Counted from the stretch's first letter, positions 1 to 9,327 are shown. The stretch is 22,765 nucleotides of DNA from Acanthaster planci (GCF_001949145.1 NW_019091415.1:635285-658049); one strand, 5' to 3'. A program made the numbers and translations. The notes: a model not told the origin generated them from the sequence alone.

Positions 1-719
1 TGGTACATGCATAAAGGTAAGATTACAAAGCAACACAATGACTTCAGACCATCACTATTTGATTAAAATTAACTTTTTACGACAAAAGTACTCAGAGAGT
101 ACTTTCCGAGTACTTTTCTCCTCAAAACTTAAATTTTACACAACTGGGAGTGTCTGAAGTCTAACATTTATTTTGTCTTACCTCTTACTCTGCACTTTTA
201 CCATCAAATGCCTGTGCACTCTGGCTTTATTCCCTCTTACCCAGTTCAGTATTTTGCAGAGAACATTGGTACTCGGAAAGTACTCGACTACAACACTGGT
301 AAAGAACTGTGAAGCCTTTGTACATGTACCTGTATCTCCCTTGGTGGTGGTCTTTGTTGATTTACTTTTAAATGACAGACAACGCTGACTAGGTTTTTTT
401 CTCCTAGAGTACAATGAATTGTATTGCTAAGGTCGATAAAATAGCTTGTACATCTGTATTGCAGTCGTATGTCAACCTATCTTGTAAAAAATTTTGATGA
501 AGCTTTGTTAGTATTTACTTGTTTGATTTAGTTACTGTATTTGTGTAACTTGGATGTTTCTTATGTGTTATTACAAGAGAGAAATTCAAATTCATAACAA
601 GCAGCAAGCCATGGCGGCTTTGCCGTTCTAGTTTGTACTTTTTTTCTGTGCACATGGGTCATGGAAGGTTGTGCTGTCTTCACACACTTGTTAATTTCTA
701 CCACTTCATCTATTTGCAG
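1..719. other. POMGNT1 intron sequence left of the first visible exon
   Basis: No exon of the missing POMGNT1 N-terminal half is recognisable here. Apart from an AGTACT-rich fragment at 97-298, it is AT-rich intron ending in the polypyrimidine/acceptor region before 720. Confidence 0.7.
97..298. mobile_element. Probable hAT-like MITE fragment with AGTACT arms
   Basis: A 17-bp segment GAGTACTTTCCGAGTAC at 97-113 recurs as an exact reverse complement at 269-285. The right side ends at CAACACTG (298), so read from the minus strand the terminus is CAGTGTTGTAGTCGAGTAC, a typical hAT-type CAGTG end. The left terminus lacks a matching CAGTG and no 8-bp target duplication is visible, so the left end is decayed or outside. 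The same RGTACTYG sequence style fills the element at 17792-18363. Confidence 0.55.
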
Positions 720-822
720 TTGAAGAACAATACCATGTTGGATGTTCCAGTGGTGGTCATTGCCAGCAATAGACCAAATTACTTATATCGAATGTTAAGG
801 TCACTTCTTTCTGCTCATGGAG
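720..822 (+). CDS. POMGNT1: POMGNT1 exon a (start of the GT13 domain)
   Basis: The acceptor is tatttgcag at 711-719 and the donor AG|GTAAGT follows 822. The exon is 103 nt, read in phase 0, and ends with one base of a split Val codon. It encodes [20 protein letters not shown] and then a [10 protein letters not shown] segment, the first beta strand and helix of the GT13 fold. Earlier exons are not in the window. Reading open upstream of 720 would include intron. Confidence 0.95.
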
Positions 823-3800
823 GTAAGTTAGGACTGCAAAACTTGAATTGAAGGCACATGAAAGCAATCGTACAGTGTGGTCGGCAACAATGATATTCAA
901 TCTTTTACTAATTGTTTCAAATACTTGCACAAGCTCGCTAGGACATGTTTGTTTCTTGTTACTGTTATTTTAAAAGCAAACTTGTAAGTGATTCTTGCAG
1001 AAAAAAATTTAACTGTAATCTAAACCCTGAAAATCGGTGCTGAAATGAGCCCAAGAAAGTGGAGATGATAATAGACATCACATGGCATTCAGGGGTGAGA
1101 TTTGACCGTTTTTTCCAGATTTTCAAATAAAAAAAAATGGATTCATTACTTCCAGATTTTCTACTTGGCATGGCGTTGCTGGAACTAGAAGACATGTAAT
1201 ATTTCCAAATTTTGAACAAAAGTGAATGCAGGACTTGTGCAAGTTGAAGTTTAAAAGTGCACCCACTCTTGTGTTGTTACTCCCATTGGAATACAATAGA
1301 TTACTACTGGACATTTGGGGTACATGGTATTGAACCGTAAGAGCTCGGCACAGCTTCGAATTGTACATGTGTTATGCATCGTTATTGGCAGTGTTTACGA
1401 AAAACTTGGATGTCATTTAATGCTTGTTGCATGGCTCTTTATTATCATGGTGGAGACCTTTGACTTGATAAAGACTTTAAAATTTTATGGAAACTTTTAT
1501 GGCTTGAATGTCAGGTGGAAAACGAGGCAGCAAATGGGAAGGCAAATGTTAGGCTAAGAAAAAAGCTCTGCTTCCGATTACATGCCTCTCAAACATCGGT
1601 TAGGTAGGTTGGAAAATATTTGGGGGGGGGTAATTTTTGTCCTGATTGAATGGGGACAAAACTATCAAAAAATTGTTGCAAAGGTGGCAAAAACTTGCCT
1701 TAATCAATGTAAAAATATAAACAGATAATTCTTGAGAATTATGAACAACTCACACCACTGTGCACAACCTTGGTCAGGTAATCACGACCAGAAACTGGCA
1801 AACTATGTCCGTATATCCTGTGGTAAGCGTGCATGATGAATCTAGAGGGGCAGGTGATAAACCTGATGCTGCTGCAGGAAATTTGGTGGAAACACACCGC
1901 CTTCAAGTACGAGCATGGTACGAGCAATACAACCTCAAATTAAATTTGTGAGCACAGAAAAATACATACATGGACATGGACAAGAAATCCAGTTGTGTGA
2001 ATTAACTTGCAAAAATCTTCTTGCAACATCGATGTTTTTGAAGCACAGTTGTAGAGCTGCGTCCAACGTACATCTACACGAAGTGCAGCAACCCTAGTTT
2101 AGCTGGGTTGAATAGGTATTTCGATAGTGACTTCTTTGGAATTGGCGCAGTGTGGTGGGAAGCAGCACAGCATTACTTCAATGCGTTGAGCAACGCGCAC
2201 ATTTGTTCACCACTGCAATAGCGAAGCACAAAGGGAACTTGTGATAATAATGGAAACTTCTTTTGAGAAGTTGGGAATGTAAGTAGGAAAACAAATACAA
2301 GTGTTTTGACAAGGGATCAACTGGTGTACAGTGTAGGTTTTAACTGCCGATCTGATGTCCAATGTTTTAATCGGAACGTTGGTCAATGTCCAATCCGATC
2401 CGATGTTTTTACCAACAATACCTGAAAACGCAACGTTAACAGGATGTATGTAGGCCTGCTCATAACAACACAAAACCAGTGTACTCCCTTAAAATTTTAA
2501 ATGTCAGTTTACACATTACCGTTAATAGGATTAGTTTTTTGCCTAGTTGAGAGAATTGTGTACATCACATTGCTGCTCGCACGATACTGACAGTGCTCCG
2601 TTGTATTCAAACCCAACATACGCAGTGCATAATACATGTACAGTACATGCAGAATAGAACACAGCACCTAGGGCTGAATCATAGCTAGCCTTTAGTCAAG
2701 GCGCGCATGGCACCATTGCACCATGCTCGGCTGGTGCCTTCGCCATTCACTTTGGTGTCTTCGTCATGCCAACGGCAGAGGTGCGCATTGTGTGTCCACA
2801 CATGCCTTGAGTAAAGCTAAATCGGAGGCTACCTTCAGACTTGGTCACACAACATTTCGTGGTGTCACATGCGGTGTAGTTCCCTGGCTCTTTTCAAAAG
2901 AAATGGTAAATGTGTACACTGACTGCTCCTTGTCCGCAGTCCGTGTGATGAGTTTTTGCGGCACAAATAACGAAGATTTAATTTTTGGGATACTTAGCGT
3001 GTGTTTAACCATGGCATAACTGTTCATTGATCACACCAAATGAAAAAAACTCTGTTTTTATTCATGCTCAAGTAAAAATCTGACATATGTGTTTGCTAAA
3101 ACTGAGTGCAGAGTTAGTTCCTTCTTCAGTGTAACATCGGCACTCATATCGGCAAGGAAGGTTAAATTTTGCCGATTTGATGTTTTGCCGATGTTGCCGA
3201 ACATCGGCCCAATTCCGATGTCCGATCCGATCATCAGTTCATCCCTAGTTTTGACATGAAAAAGTTGTTGAAAGGTGTTTTGTGAGAAAACAGAAGACAA
3301 CAGGATTTTTTTATTATTTCTTTTTTTTTATTTGTTTTTCTAACTTGCTGATACAAATTTTAGGGTCGGGCCCAAAAAAATCTGGGAAACTGGAAGCAGA
3401 ACTATTTCTTTTTGGCCTTATCAGGAATTAATCAGAAAAATCAAGTGAGGATGCTGCAGGTACATGTAGTGTGGTAAGTTTTTGAAATAAAGGATTGAGG
3501 GACATATGCAAGGAAGCATCTTGTTTTCCCCTGATTTTTTATTTTCCTGGAATCTCACCTCTGGACAGTATGCATGTATTTCAAAAAGGAAAGATTGTAA
3601 ACCATTGATATAAAAAGGGAAATTCAACCTATTTTTCTGTCTTAAATTTCTTTTTCAGTGAATCCCAAAATGATCAACGTCTTCATTGATGGCTATTTTG
3701 AGGAGCCACTCAAGGTGACCAGACTTTTTGACCTCAAGGGCATCCAGCATACACCAATAGGGTCCAAGGCTGGTCGAATAAGCCAACATTACAAAGCCAG

Positions 3801-6800
3801 CCTAACGGCTACATTCTCTATGTACCCGGTAGGTTTACTGTCAAACTATGATCAAGGCCCAAGGCTGGTCAGATAAGCCAACATTACAAGGCTAGCCTAA
3901 TTCTCTATGTACCCTGTACATTTACTGTCACACTATGATCAAGGGCTAAGGCTGGTCAGATAAGCCAACATTACAAGGCCAGCCTCCACAGCTACGGTAT
4001 ATTTTCTGTGTACCTGATAGACATGCAGTCAGGTGTAATAGCTGCTACCCAGTATTGCAAGCATGGAAGGTGATGGGTGGTGGTAACAGTAAACACAAAC
4101 AGTATACATGTATTAGAGATCTGTTGCACAAAGCAGTGGAAACAAGAGTGACTTTCAATTTGTATTTTGTGTTTGGCAGGCATGTTGTTACTCCCATCTT
4201 CAGCAGGAGTGGTCAGACTTGTAACAAATCATGCTGCAAGTGGTTCCTAGGAACATGTGTGTACTGTATGTTATCAGAACTAACACAAAGGTGCCCCTTC
4301 TTGAACTGTCATATTTATTAGACTGGTCAGATGATGTGACAGCAAGTATTGTAGTTAACAGCTGTGCAAGTAATTGATAACCTTCACACAAGAAGTCATT
4401 GTAGTGTTTGTCTTTGATTCATTATTTCCCCCCACAGAGTGCCAAGTATGCAATCATTTTGGAGGAAGATTTAGATGTTTCCGAAGACATATTTAGGTAA
4501 ACACATGTCAGTGCTTTGCATCCTTATCTTTACATCAATTTCTATTTGAGATACTGTGTCCCCTAAACTTAACCGTCATCATAAAATCCTGTGAATGGTT
4601 TTGCAGGATTGAGACTGTGTGGTCAAAATACATGTATGTACATGTGTACATGTATGTTGATTGTGAAGGATGCATTGTGTTGTGCTCCTGGGCTGAACTT
4701 TGTACAGGTAGCAAGTCTAGATTTTACTTAAAATCATCTGCGCTGCTCCAGGATATCATTCACACTACCTCAACCTGTGGCAGTAACTGCTGGTGGATCT
4801 TGAAGATTGAGGCAGTGGTCACCCTGTCATAGCACAAAGTCAAGAAATAATGTAGGATTTGGGAAGATCGTCCAATTTTTACTTGCATTCCGTTGGAGGC
4901 TTGAGATGGCCTGAGGATGCCTATCCAACAGGGTTTTGGGTTTGAGTTGAAGATTCATATCCTACACCTCCCTTCTTTAAATCTTCAATGAGAAACGATT
5001 GTGAATTGGTTGGTACAATCATTTAATGAAAGTCTTTGACAAAAGAGCTGATTTTGTTTTGCACAAGAATTTGAATTGAGAAATCCTTTGCTGTCAAAGA
5101 CATATTTTGAAATTGTGAATGAGACTATTTACATATGATAGATGCAGTTATCATACAAGATTGCTTTAAGGGGCAGTTGTATAGCATTGACAAGGAATGT
5201 ATTGACTTTTAGGGGGGGATTTTTATCTTTGTCAGTTATTTTAGTCAAACAAGTTATCTGCTTGAAAGGGATGACAGTCTTTACTGTATATCAGCATGGA
5301 ATGACCTGGTAAGTGCAACAACTTCTTTGAGGGGTTTTCTTTATGGTTTCACTCATCCAAAGTTGCCGCACAGCCTGACACACTACCATACCGGTATTTC
5401 TGTCACAATGGAAAGATCTAAGTATCAACCTTATTTGGTTTCAAAATCTGGATCATCCGACATTATTGGGGTTTACAAATGGACAGATAATCCAATGCTT
5501 GTTTCATTATATTGTAACACTTTTGTTGTATAGGGTTATGAGCACACAGTTCAAGACTCTACACTACTGTACCGTGTAGAAACCATGCCTGGTCTTGGAT
5601 GGTTACTGAAGAGGTCACTTTATAAGGAAGAACTTGAGCCCAACTGGCCTACACCAGAAAAGGTACACCTTGTCTTTATCCTTACAATGCTCACTCTTGA
5701 GGAGGCCAAAAGCTTGCATGCAACTGTTGAAGTGTTTTTGGAAGTTGTAATAGAGCATGGATTAATCCCCACTCAAAGCAGGAGGTGGGTGTAGATACTT
5801 TGTAAGGGTTGCTGTTTGCTCAAAAGTGATGGAAATCAGTTATGGAACAAAAGGTACATGTATGCCAACTACAGGCTTGACCAAAATCTAAACTATTAGA
5901 CTGAAAAGGAAAGATGGCTTTCTTCTTAAATTTGATGGATCGAGTGACTTCCTGGAATACCCTTTTCAGGTTTCATTAGTTGTTGCCATTCAGTTTTTTG
6001 TTGTGTTTATCATATATCTTTGTCTCTGGGACAAATTGTTCCTTTACACGGATGACATTTATTGTGATTGAGTGTATTCCTTTTGGTCATGCCTGTATAT
6101 ATGTAGGTTTGGGACTGGGACATGTGGATGCGGACACCGGAGGTTCGTAAGGGTCGGGAGTGCATCATTCCTGACATCTCTAGGACATTTCATTTTGGAG
6201 CTAGTGGTCTGAACATGAATAGCCATTTTCAGGTTTGTCTTTAAGTACTAAATGCTTTTCCAAGCTTAAGTCATAAGACATCTTATCTTACCATTGCTTA
6301 CTGATAATGCATTTTGTAAAGTTTGCAGGAAGTGATGGTGTTCTTGGGTTATATAGCGTCTTTGGACTGTTTTGGGACGGGTGATGATAATCCTGCATAA
6401 TTCAATAATCTCAAACAATAACAGGCAGTTGCTGTTCAATTTGTTGAATCTCTGAACGAAAAGGTCATCTTTTGAAATCATTGGACAATTTTTTTCATAT
6501 TCACTGGTTTATTATTAAGTCTTTGCAGCAGGGTTAAAGAGGGGACTTGATATAGTATCAGGTTAATGTAGGAACAGGAGATAAAGTTGGTCCTGTTCCC
6601 TTTAAGATGCTCATCCTTTCATTCTGGAAAGGGAAGTTAGTTTTCATGCATAAATAGTCATCAAATCATTGTCTGCGCAAAATGTCATAAAGTATTATCT
6701 TATTTGAATGAATATAATCTCAAAACGCACCCGTCACTGTGAATCTTTTCAGCTGAGTTGAACCTATTAGTGCTGAGCCGGCAGTGTATACTGATGTTTT

Positions 6801-8975
6801 TTTGGAATGGCACTTCCATGCAGCACCTTTGCTGAGCCACATCCTTACCTCATGCAGCCTTTGTTTCTTCATTTGTACCATAATAATTCTCCAATAAATT
6901 ATTATTATCAATTTTATTAATAATTTCTGGTAATGACACCAAGGATTCCTCAAAAGCGCTCAAGGCGCTGTAGCTTGCAAGCCTGAAGAAACCTGTAGAG
7001 AGGAGACAATGAGAATAAGAAGCAGTTGCTGTTTTAGAAGTGGGAGAAAAACTCTATATGTTCTGAGTAAAACCCACGGAATCAGGTAGGGACTGAAAAT
7101 GTAATCCATGTGTGGACCAGGCCGGGATTCGAACCTGGACCGCAGAAGTGGAAGGCAAGGAAAACACCACTATGCCAACAAGTGTAAACAATGGTTTAAG
7201 AAGAGAGTCGTGCATGGAGTATGGCAGTTAAGTGTCATATTGTCCAAGTTATCTGTCTGCAAAAAGAATATTACACAATGAAAAAAAAATTGTTTACACA
7301 ATGGTGAAAAAGTTGAAGGCAGAAGTTAATGGTGCATTGTATAGGAAATTGAATTGAGTCAAGTGTTCATGACCATTGTACATACTACAGGAACTGTATT
7401 TCAAGAAACACCCTTATAACACAGTGCCTCATGTGAAGCTAAAAAACCTGGAGGGTATGACCCGGGAAGCTTATGAAGACCAAATGCATAGATTGATCAG
7501 CAAGGCAGAAGTGCTCGACCACTCGTTAAATCCCTGTGAAGAGGAACGCTTCATACCTAAATTGAAGGGCAAGTCTTATGTCATGTACATTCAGATGTAC
7601 TCTGACAATGACTATGAAACATGGCTTGCAGTTGCAAAGGTAAGTATGCTAGGTAATGTTGGAAATTATGACAGTGAATGTTTAGATTTTGTTACATTTT
7701 TTGCAGGGTTTTGGATTAGTACCTTAACTTTCAGGATATTTGTTAAGATAAATATCACTTAAACCTACTGATATCCATTACATAGTCCCAGGAAATTTTA
7801 ATTTATACCATTGGGTTGAGGGTAAAGGCATGTAACCCTGTCTGCCAGTAGATCTTACAGTGATGCCTAGTGAATACAGCATACAACTTCCATACCTCTC
7901 CATGTGTATTTACCTTTTGCTAGTCTTGGTGCCAAATTCTTATTGTTAACCTATACTTGAATGAGTGAATTGTGTTTTATTGAGTAGAATCCAAGTCAAT
8001 TTTTTGTCATCACATTACGTAAATAGCTCCTACGTAATGTGCCTCAAGGTCTTGGATTGCTGTGAAATCTCACTGATTCTTGCATGCTGTTTGTAAATAG
8101 CCATTGTTTCTAAAGAATCTGTTACCTCACGTTTCCTCAACAGTGCTTCCGCATTTGGGATCTAGATGCAAGGGGCTTCCACAAAGCATCATGGCGAATG
8201 TTTATGAAGGAATCACCGTTATTTGTTGTAGGCTTTCCTGCATCCCCTTACGCGTGAGTTTAATACCAGTCTTTTATGGTTCCATTTGATGTCATTAGTA
8301 ACACTGAGATACCATCTGAAGGTGTTACTCATAAATAATGGCAAGGAGAGTTGTAAGGCAAGAAGTTAACATACAGAATTGCTAAGCTAGTTGATCAGCT
8401 GAGAATGAGTTGCAAGCAATACAACACGTCATGCACACCATTTCCCTTTTTAAGAAGAAAAATGTTTTTTTATGTTGAGTACTTTCTTTTTCAGCAGTTT
8501 CACGAACTCAACAGCAGGGTTGCCAATGTGAGAAAAATTATAAATAAAAAATTGAGGAAGCCCAAGGAATCAGGTAGAGACCGCAAAAGATGAAAGTCAC
8601 TAAGATGGAAAGAGTTAAAAAGGCATCACTGCTCCAGCTTGACTCAGTGCTCACTTTGTGACCAGTGACTATTAGTGGGAATTTAAAATTACATAAAGTG
8701 ACTGTTACTGGAATATTTTGCCCAACTCCCCAATGTGAAATTCCATTTGAAGTCTTTGATTGTAGTTTAAAACAAGCCAGCTGACCCCATTAAGCTTAGT
8801 ACTGTAGTTGAGTGGAAATATTAGCGCTAGTAAGCAGGAAGTCATTGATTAAATTACATTGGTTAAGAATAGAATGCACTATTTTAACCTTTATTATTGA
8901 TCCTTCAGGAAATATAAACCTATAGATGTGAAGCCGATCTATCTGAAGAAACAAAGCAAGACCAAGTTACGCTGA
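720..8975 (+). CDS. POMGNT1: POMGNT1, C-terminal catalytic half (9 exons joined)
   Basis: Protein O-mannose beta-1,2-GlcNAc-transferase, a Golgi type II membrane enzyme of family GT13. It transfers GlcNAc from UDP-GlcNAc to O-linked mannose on alpha-dystroglycan. Exons are 720-822, 3659-3828, 4438-4496, 5236-5308, 5534-5662, 6107-6232, 7391-7639, 8144-8253 and 8909-8975. They total 1086 nt, 361 residues plus TGA, with all eight junctions in phase. Visible motifs are [18 protein letters not shown] near residues 9-26 (start of the GT13 fold), ILEEDLDV around 98-105 (metal and nucleotide-sugar motif, like the EDD of GnT-I), [15 protein letters not shown] and WPTPEK before 178, and WDWDMWMR at 180-187 (region of the GnT-I catalytic Asp). 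From memory the human protein is about 660 residues, so the stem and lectin-like half lies left of the window. Similarity to human POMGNT1 runs to the end, and no frameshift or stop interrupts it. Identity is very likely; POMGNT1 is a better match than MGAT1. Confidence 0.96.
2345..2415. repeat. CCGAT-rich repeat remnant, copy 1
   Basis: The segment has TGCCGATCTGATGT near its start and CCAATCCGATCCGATGTT near its end. It resembles the segment at about 3170-3235 in the same orientation (TGCCGATTTGATGT ... GTCCGATCCGAT). It is probably an eroded arm of the same transposon family, and no ends can be fixed. Confidence 0.4.
2669..3247. mobile_element. Candidate non-autonomous hAT-like element with TAGGG ends
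   Basis: The left end reads TAGGGCTGAATCAT (2669 onward) and the right end read from the minus strand is TAGGGATGAACTGATGATCG (from 3247). The right arm (about 3136-3240) is rich in CCGAT/ATCGG, as in TAGGG-type hAT MITEs. The inner 450 bp shows no transposase. The flanking 8 bases (ACAGCACC and GTTTTGAC) do not match, so there is no target duplication to confirm the boundaries. The left end may be chance. Confidence 0.35.
3659..3828 (+). CDS. POMGNT1: POMGNT1 exon b
   Basis: The acceptor is tttttcag at 3651-3658 and the donor CCG|GTAGGT follows 3828. The exon is 170 nt, enters in phase 1 and leaves in phase 0. It encodes [18 protein letters not shown], then [12 protein letters not shown] and [18 protein letters not shown], all closely matching vertebrate POMGNT1. 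Its last 65 bases and the donor are repeated twice in the following intron (see the repeat at 3764-4014). Only this copy keeps the intact donor and frame. Confidence 0.95.
3764..4014 (+). repeat. Tandem triplication of the exon b / intron boundary
   Basis: Three successive copies share AAGGCTGGTC, ATAAGCCAACATTACAA and AGCCT. Copy 1 (3764-3858, 95 bp) is the real exon b end, donor and first 30 bases of intron. Copy 2 (3859-3945, 87 bp) lacks 8 bp inside the former coding part and has CCTGTACA where the donor should be. Copy 3 (3946 to about 4014) diverges after AGCCT and has no GT at the donor position. Copies 2 and 3 share CAGATAAG against CGAATAAG in the exon, so they are more closely related to each other. 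They are intronic exon relics. Confidence 0.9.
3829..4437. other. POMGNT1 intron between exons b and c
   Basis: The first 185 bases belong to the tandem copies described at 3764-4014. After that the sequence is ordinary intron, with one TACATGTA octamer at 4105 and a strong pyrimidine tract before the acceptor at 4437. No further exon is seen. Confidence 0.7.
4438..4496 (+). CDS. POMGNT1: POMGNT1 exon c (EEDLD metal-binding motif)
   Basis: The acceptor is ccccccacag ending at 4437 and the donor AG|GTAAAC follows 4496. The exon is 59 nt, phase 0 in and phase 2 out. It encodes [24 protein letters not shown] corresponds to the EDD motif of GnT-I that holds the Mn2+/UDP-GlcNAc. Confidence 0.95.
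4497..5235. other. POMGNT1 intron between exons c and d
   Basis: No gene is seen. The stretch 4629-4654 is a short run of nested TACATGTA/GTACATGT palindromes, and seven G lie at 5212-5218. The rest is ordinary AT-rich intron. Confidence 0.7.
5236..5308 (+). CDS. POMGNT1: POMGNT1 exon d
   Basis: The acceptor is tttgtcag ending at 5235 and the donor CTG|GTAAGT follows 5308. The exon is 73 nt and completes a split Ser codon from the exon before. It encodes [14 protein letters not shown] followed by [11 protein letters not shown]. The CISAWND stretch is shared by POMGNT1 and GnT-I (CVSAWND). Confidence 0.94.
5534..5662 (+). CDS. POMGNT1: POMGNT1 exon e
   Basis: The acceptor is ttgtatag ending at 5533 and the donor AAG|GTACAC follows 5662. 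The exon is 129 nt, phase 0 at both ends. It encodes [20 protein letters not shown], then [16 protein letters not shown] and NWPTPEK. PGLGWLL and ELEPxWP are family signatures. Confidence 0.95.
5663..6106. other. POMGNT1 intron between exons e and f
   Basis: The first part of this 444-bp interval stays open in the exon e frame to about 5794 by chance. It has no similarity to the family and the donor at 5662 fits the phase. One TACATGTA lies at 5855. Nothing else is recognised. Confidence 0.65.
6107..6232 (+). CDS. POMGNT1: POMGNT1 exon f (catalytic WDWDMW motif)
   Basis: The acceptor is tatatgtag ending at 6106 and the donor CAG|GTTTGT follows 6232. The exon is 126 nt, phase 0 at both ends. 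It encodes [20 protein letters not shown], then [11 protein letters not shown] and a segment ending in SHFQ. It aligns with the WDDWMRRPEQRKGR stretch of GnT-I, which carries the catalytic-base Asp in that family. Confidence 0.95.
6233..7390. other. POMGNT1 intron between exons f and g
   Basis: The central third is occupied by the minus-strand SINE described separately. Outside it, 6233-6860 and 7200-7390 show no exon or recognisable element. Confidence 0.65.
6865..7195 (-). mobile_element. tRNA-derived SINE
   Basis: Read on the minus strand it starts with a tRNA-like head: A box TGGCATAGTGG (7167-7177) and perfect B box GGTTCGAATCC (7125-7135), 31 bases apart. The T arm CCAGG-loop-CCCGG forms four of five pairs. 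The anticodon-loop position reads CTTCCAC, resembling tRNA-Gly(UCC). A body follows with CCGTGGGTTTTACTCAG and CAGCGCCTTGAGCGCTTT, and then an AT-rich tail with ATAATAATAAT-type repeats near 6880-6930. This head-body-tail layout is that of an internal pol III promoter SINE. Exact ends and target duplication are not resolved. Confidence 0.8.
7391..7639 (+). CDS. POMGNT1: POMGNT1 exon g
   Basis: The acceptor is catactacag ending at 7390 and the donor AAG|GTAAGT follows 7639. The exon is 249 nt, 83 codons, phase 0 at both ends. It encodes [40 protein letters not shown] and [10 protein letters not shown], which match vertebrate POMGNT1 (EAYFKKH, EVLDHS, NPCED). The reading frame stays open into the intron until about 7762, but that extension has no similarity to the family. 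Confidence 0.95.
7640..8143. other. POMGNT1 intron between exons g and h
   Basis: Ordinary AT-rich intron of 504 bp with consensus ends. ACGTAA and TACGTAAT sequences near 8015-8040 form a loose inverted pair. No gene, RNA or mobile element is recognised. Confidence 0.6.
8144..8253 (+). CDS. POMGNT1: POMGNT1 exon h
   Basis: The acceptor is tttcctcaacag ending at 8143 and the donor GC|GTGAGT follows 8253. The exon is 110 nt, phase 0 in and phase 2 out. It encodes [20 protein letters not shown] and then [11 protein letters not shown], matching the human CLHIWDLDVRG and VVGVPASPYS. Confidence 0.94.
8254..8908. other. Last POMGNT1 intron
   Basis: This 655-bp interval lies between exon h and the terminal exon. 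It contains a possible alternative terminal exon at 8495-8593 and an AATAAA at 8543-8548. Nothing else is recognised. Confidence 0.6.
8495..8593 (+). other. Possible alternative terminal exon (unproven)
   Basis: A good acceptor (pyrimidine tract ACTTTCTTTTTCAG) ends at 8494 and an open phase-0 frame of 32 codons runs to TGA at 8591-8593. The frame is basic ([19 protein letters not shown]). It is out of phase with exon h, which would reach a stop after about a dozen residues, but it would join in frame to exon g if exon h were skipped. Twelve bases GGAATCAGGTAG (8566-8577) also occur in the SINE at 7078-7089, so part may be repeat-derived. There is no family similarity. Confidence 0.15.
8909..8975 (+). 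CDS. POMGNT1: POMGNT1 terminal coding exon
   Basis: The acceptor is tgatccttcag ending at 8908. The first base completes an Ala codon, and 21 further residues precede TGA at 8973-8975. The tail reads [20 protein letters not shown] plus Arg. The KPxxVxPIxL pattern aligns with the human C-terminus (KPPSVTPIFL), and the end is more basic than the human acidic, proline-rich end. Short but well supported by phase and similarity. Confidence 0.88.
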
Positions 8976-9327
8976 ATTTGTGGGGATTTTTAGCATGAAT
9001 CTTTGTGCTGATTCAACACACTCATCTGAAGTAGTCAACCAGTCTAACTCTGTAGGTCAGAGTGGTGATTCACAACCTTTGTCCCTGGCCACATCTCGTC
9101 AGACAGTGATAGGTATTGTGAACCAGTGTTGTCAAGGTCTCTTTCAGGCCCCTAAGTCAACTGAAATGTAATGTTCTTGTGGTTGGAATCTAGTGTTGGT
9201 ATCAAGGCTATGCCAGTTTGAAATCAGTTGGAATAGTAGTGAGTATACACAACTTCTACCAGTATGTGATTAATGTAGGAATATGGAAAAGAGTTCAGAC
9301 TTTTTGATGCTCATTTGTGATCCATAC
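8976..9327 (+). other. 3' side of POMGNT1, probable 3' UTR start
   Basis: The sequence follows directly after the POMGNT1 stop codon. It has no introns or genes that I can identify. How far the UTR extends cannot be read. The first canonical AATAAA on this strand downstream of the stop is only at 13952, so a variant signal nearer the gene is likely if the UTR is of usual length. Confidence 0.5.

Larger units (their letters stand above)
823..3658. other. Long POMGNT1 intron (2.8 kb)
   Basis: This interval separates exon a from exon b. No additional exon is recognisable on either strand. It contains a run of nine G at 1622-1630, a small perfect inverted repeat GCGTTG/CAACGC at 2183-2196, and hAT-like CCGAT-rich remnants between 2345 and 3247. 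The remainder is unremarkable AT-rich intron. Confidence 0.7.

Noticed and set aside
633-851. A start codon and longer open frame upstream of exon a
   Set aside because: The frame before 720 is intron. The acceptor at 719 and exact similarity beginning around LDVPVVV define the exon, and the ATG codons upstream lie in noncoding sequence.
2661-3255. Target site duplication for the TAGGG-ended element
   Set aside because: ACAGCACC and GTTTTGAC do not match, so the proposed left end is unproven and the element is scored low.
7100-7185. Functional tRNA gene on the minus strand
   Set aside because: A and B boxes are good, but the acceptor ends do not pair, the anticodon stem is broken and a SINE body follows. 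It is a tRNA-derived SINE head.
7376-7762. Full 128-residue open frame as a single exon
   Set aside because: Only 7391-7639 matches POMGNT1. After the GTAAGT donor the sequence loses similarity, and the next exon joins in phase at 8144.
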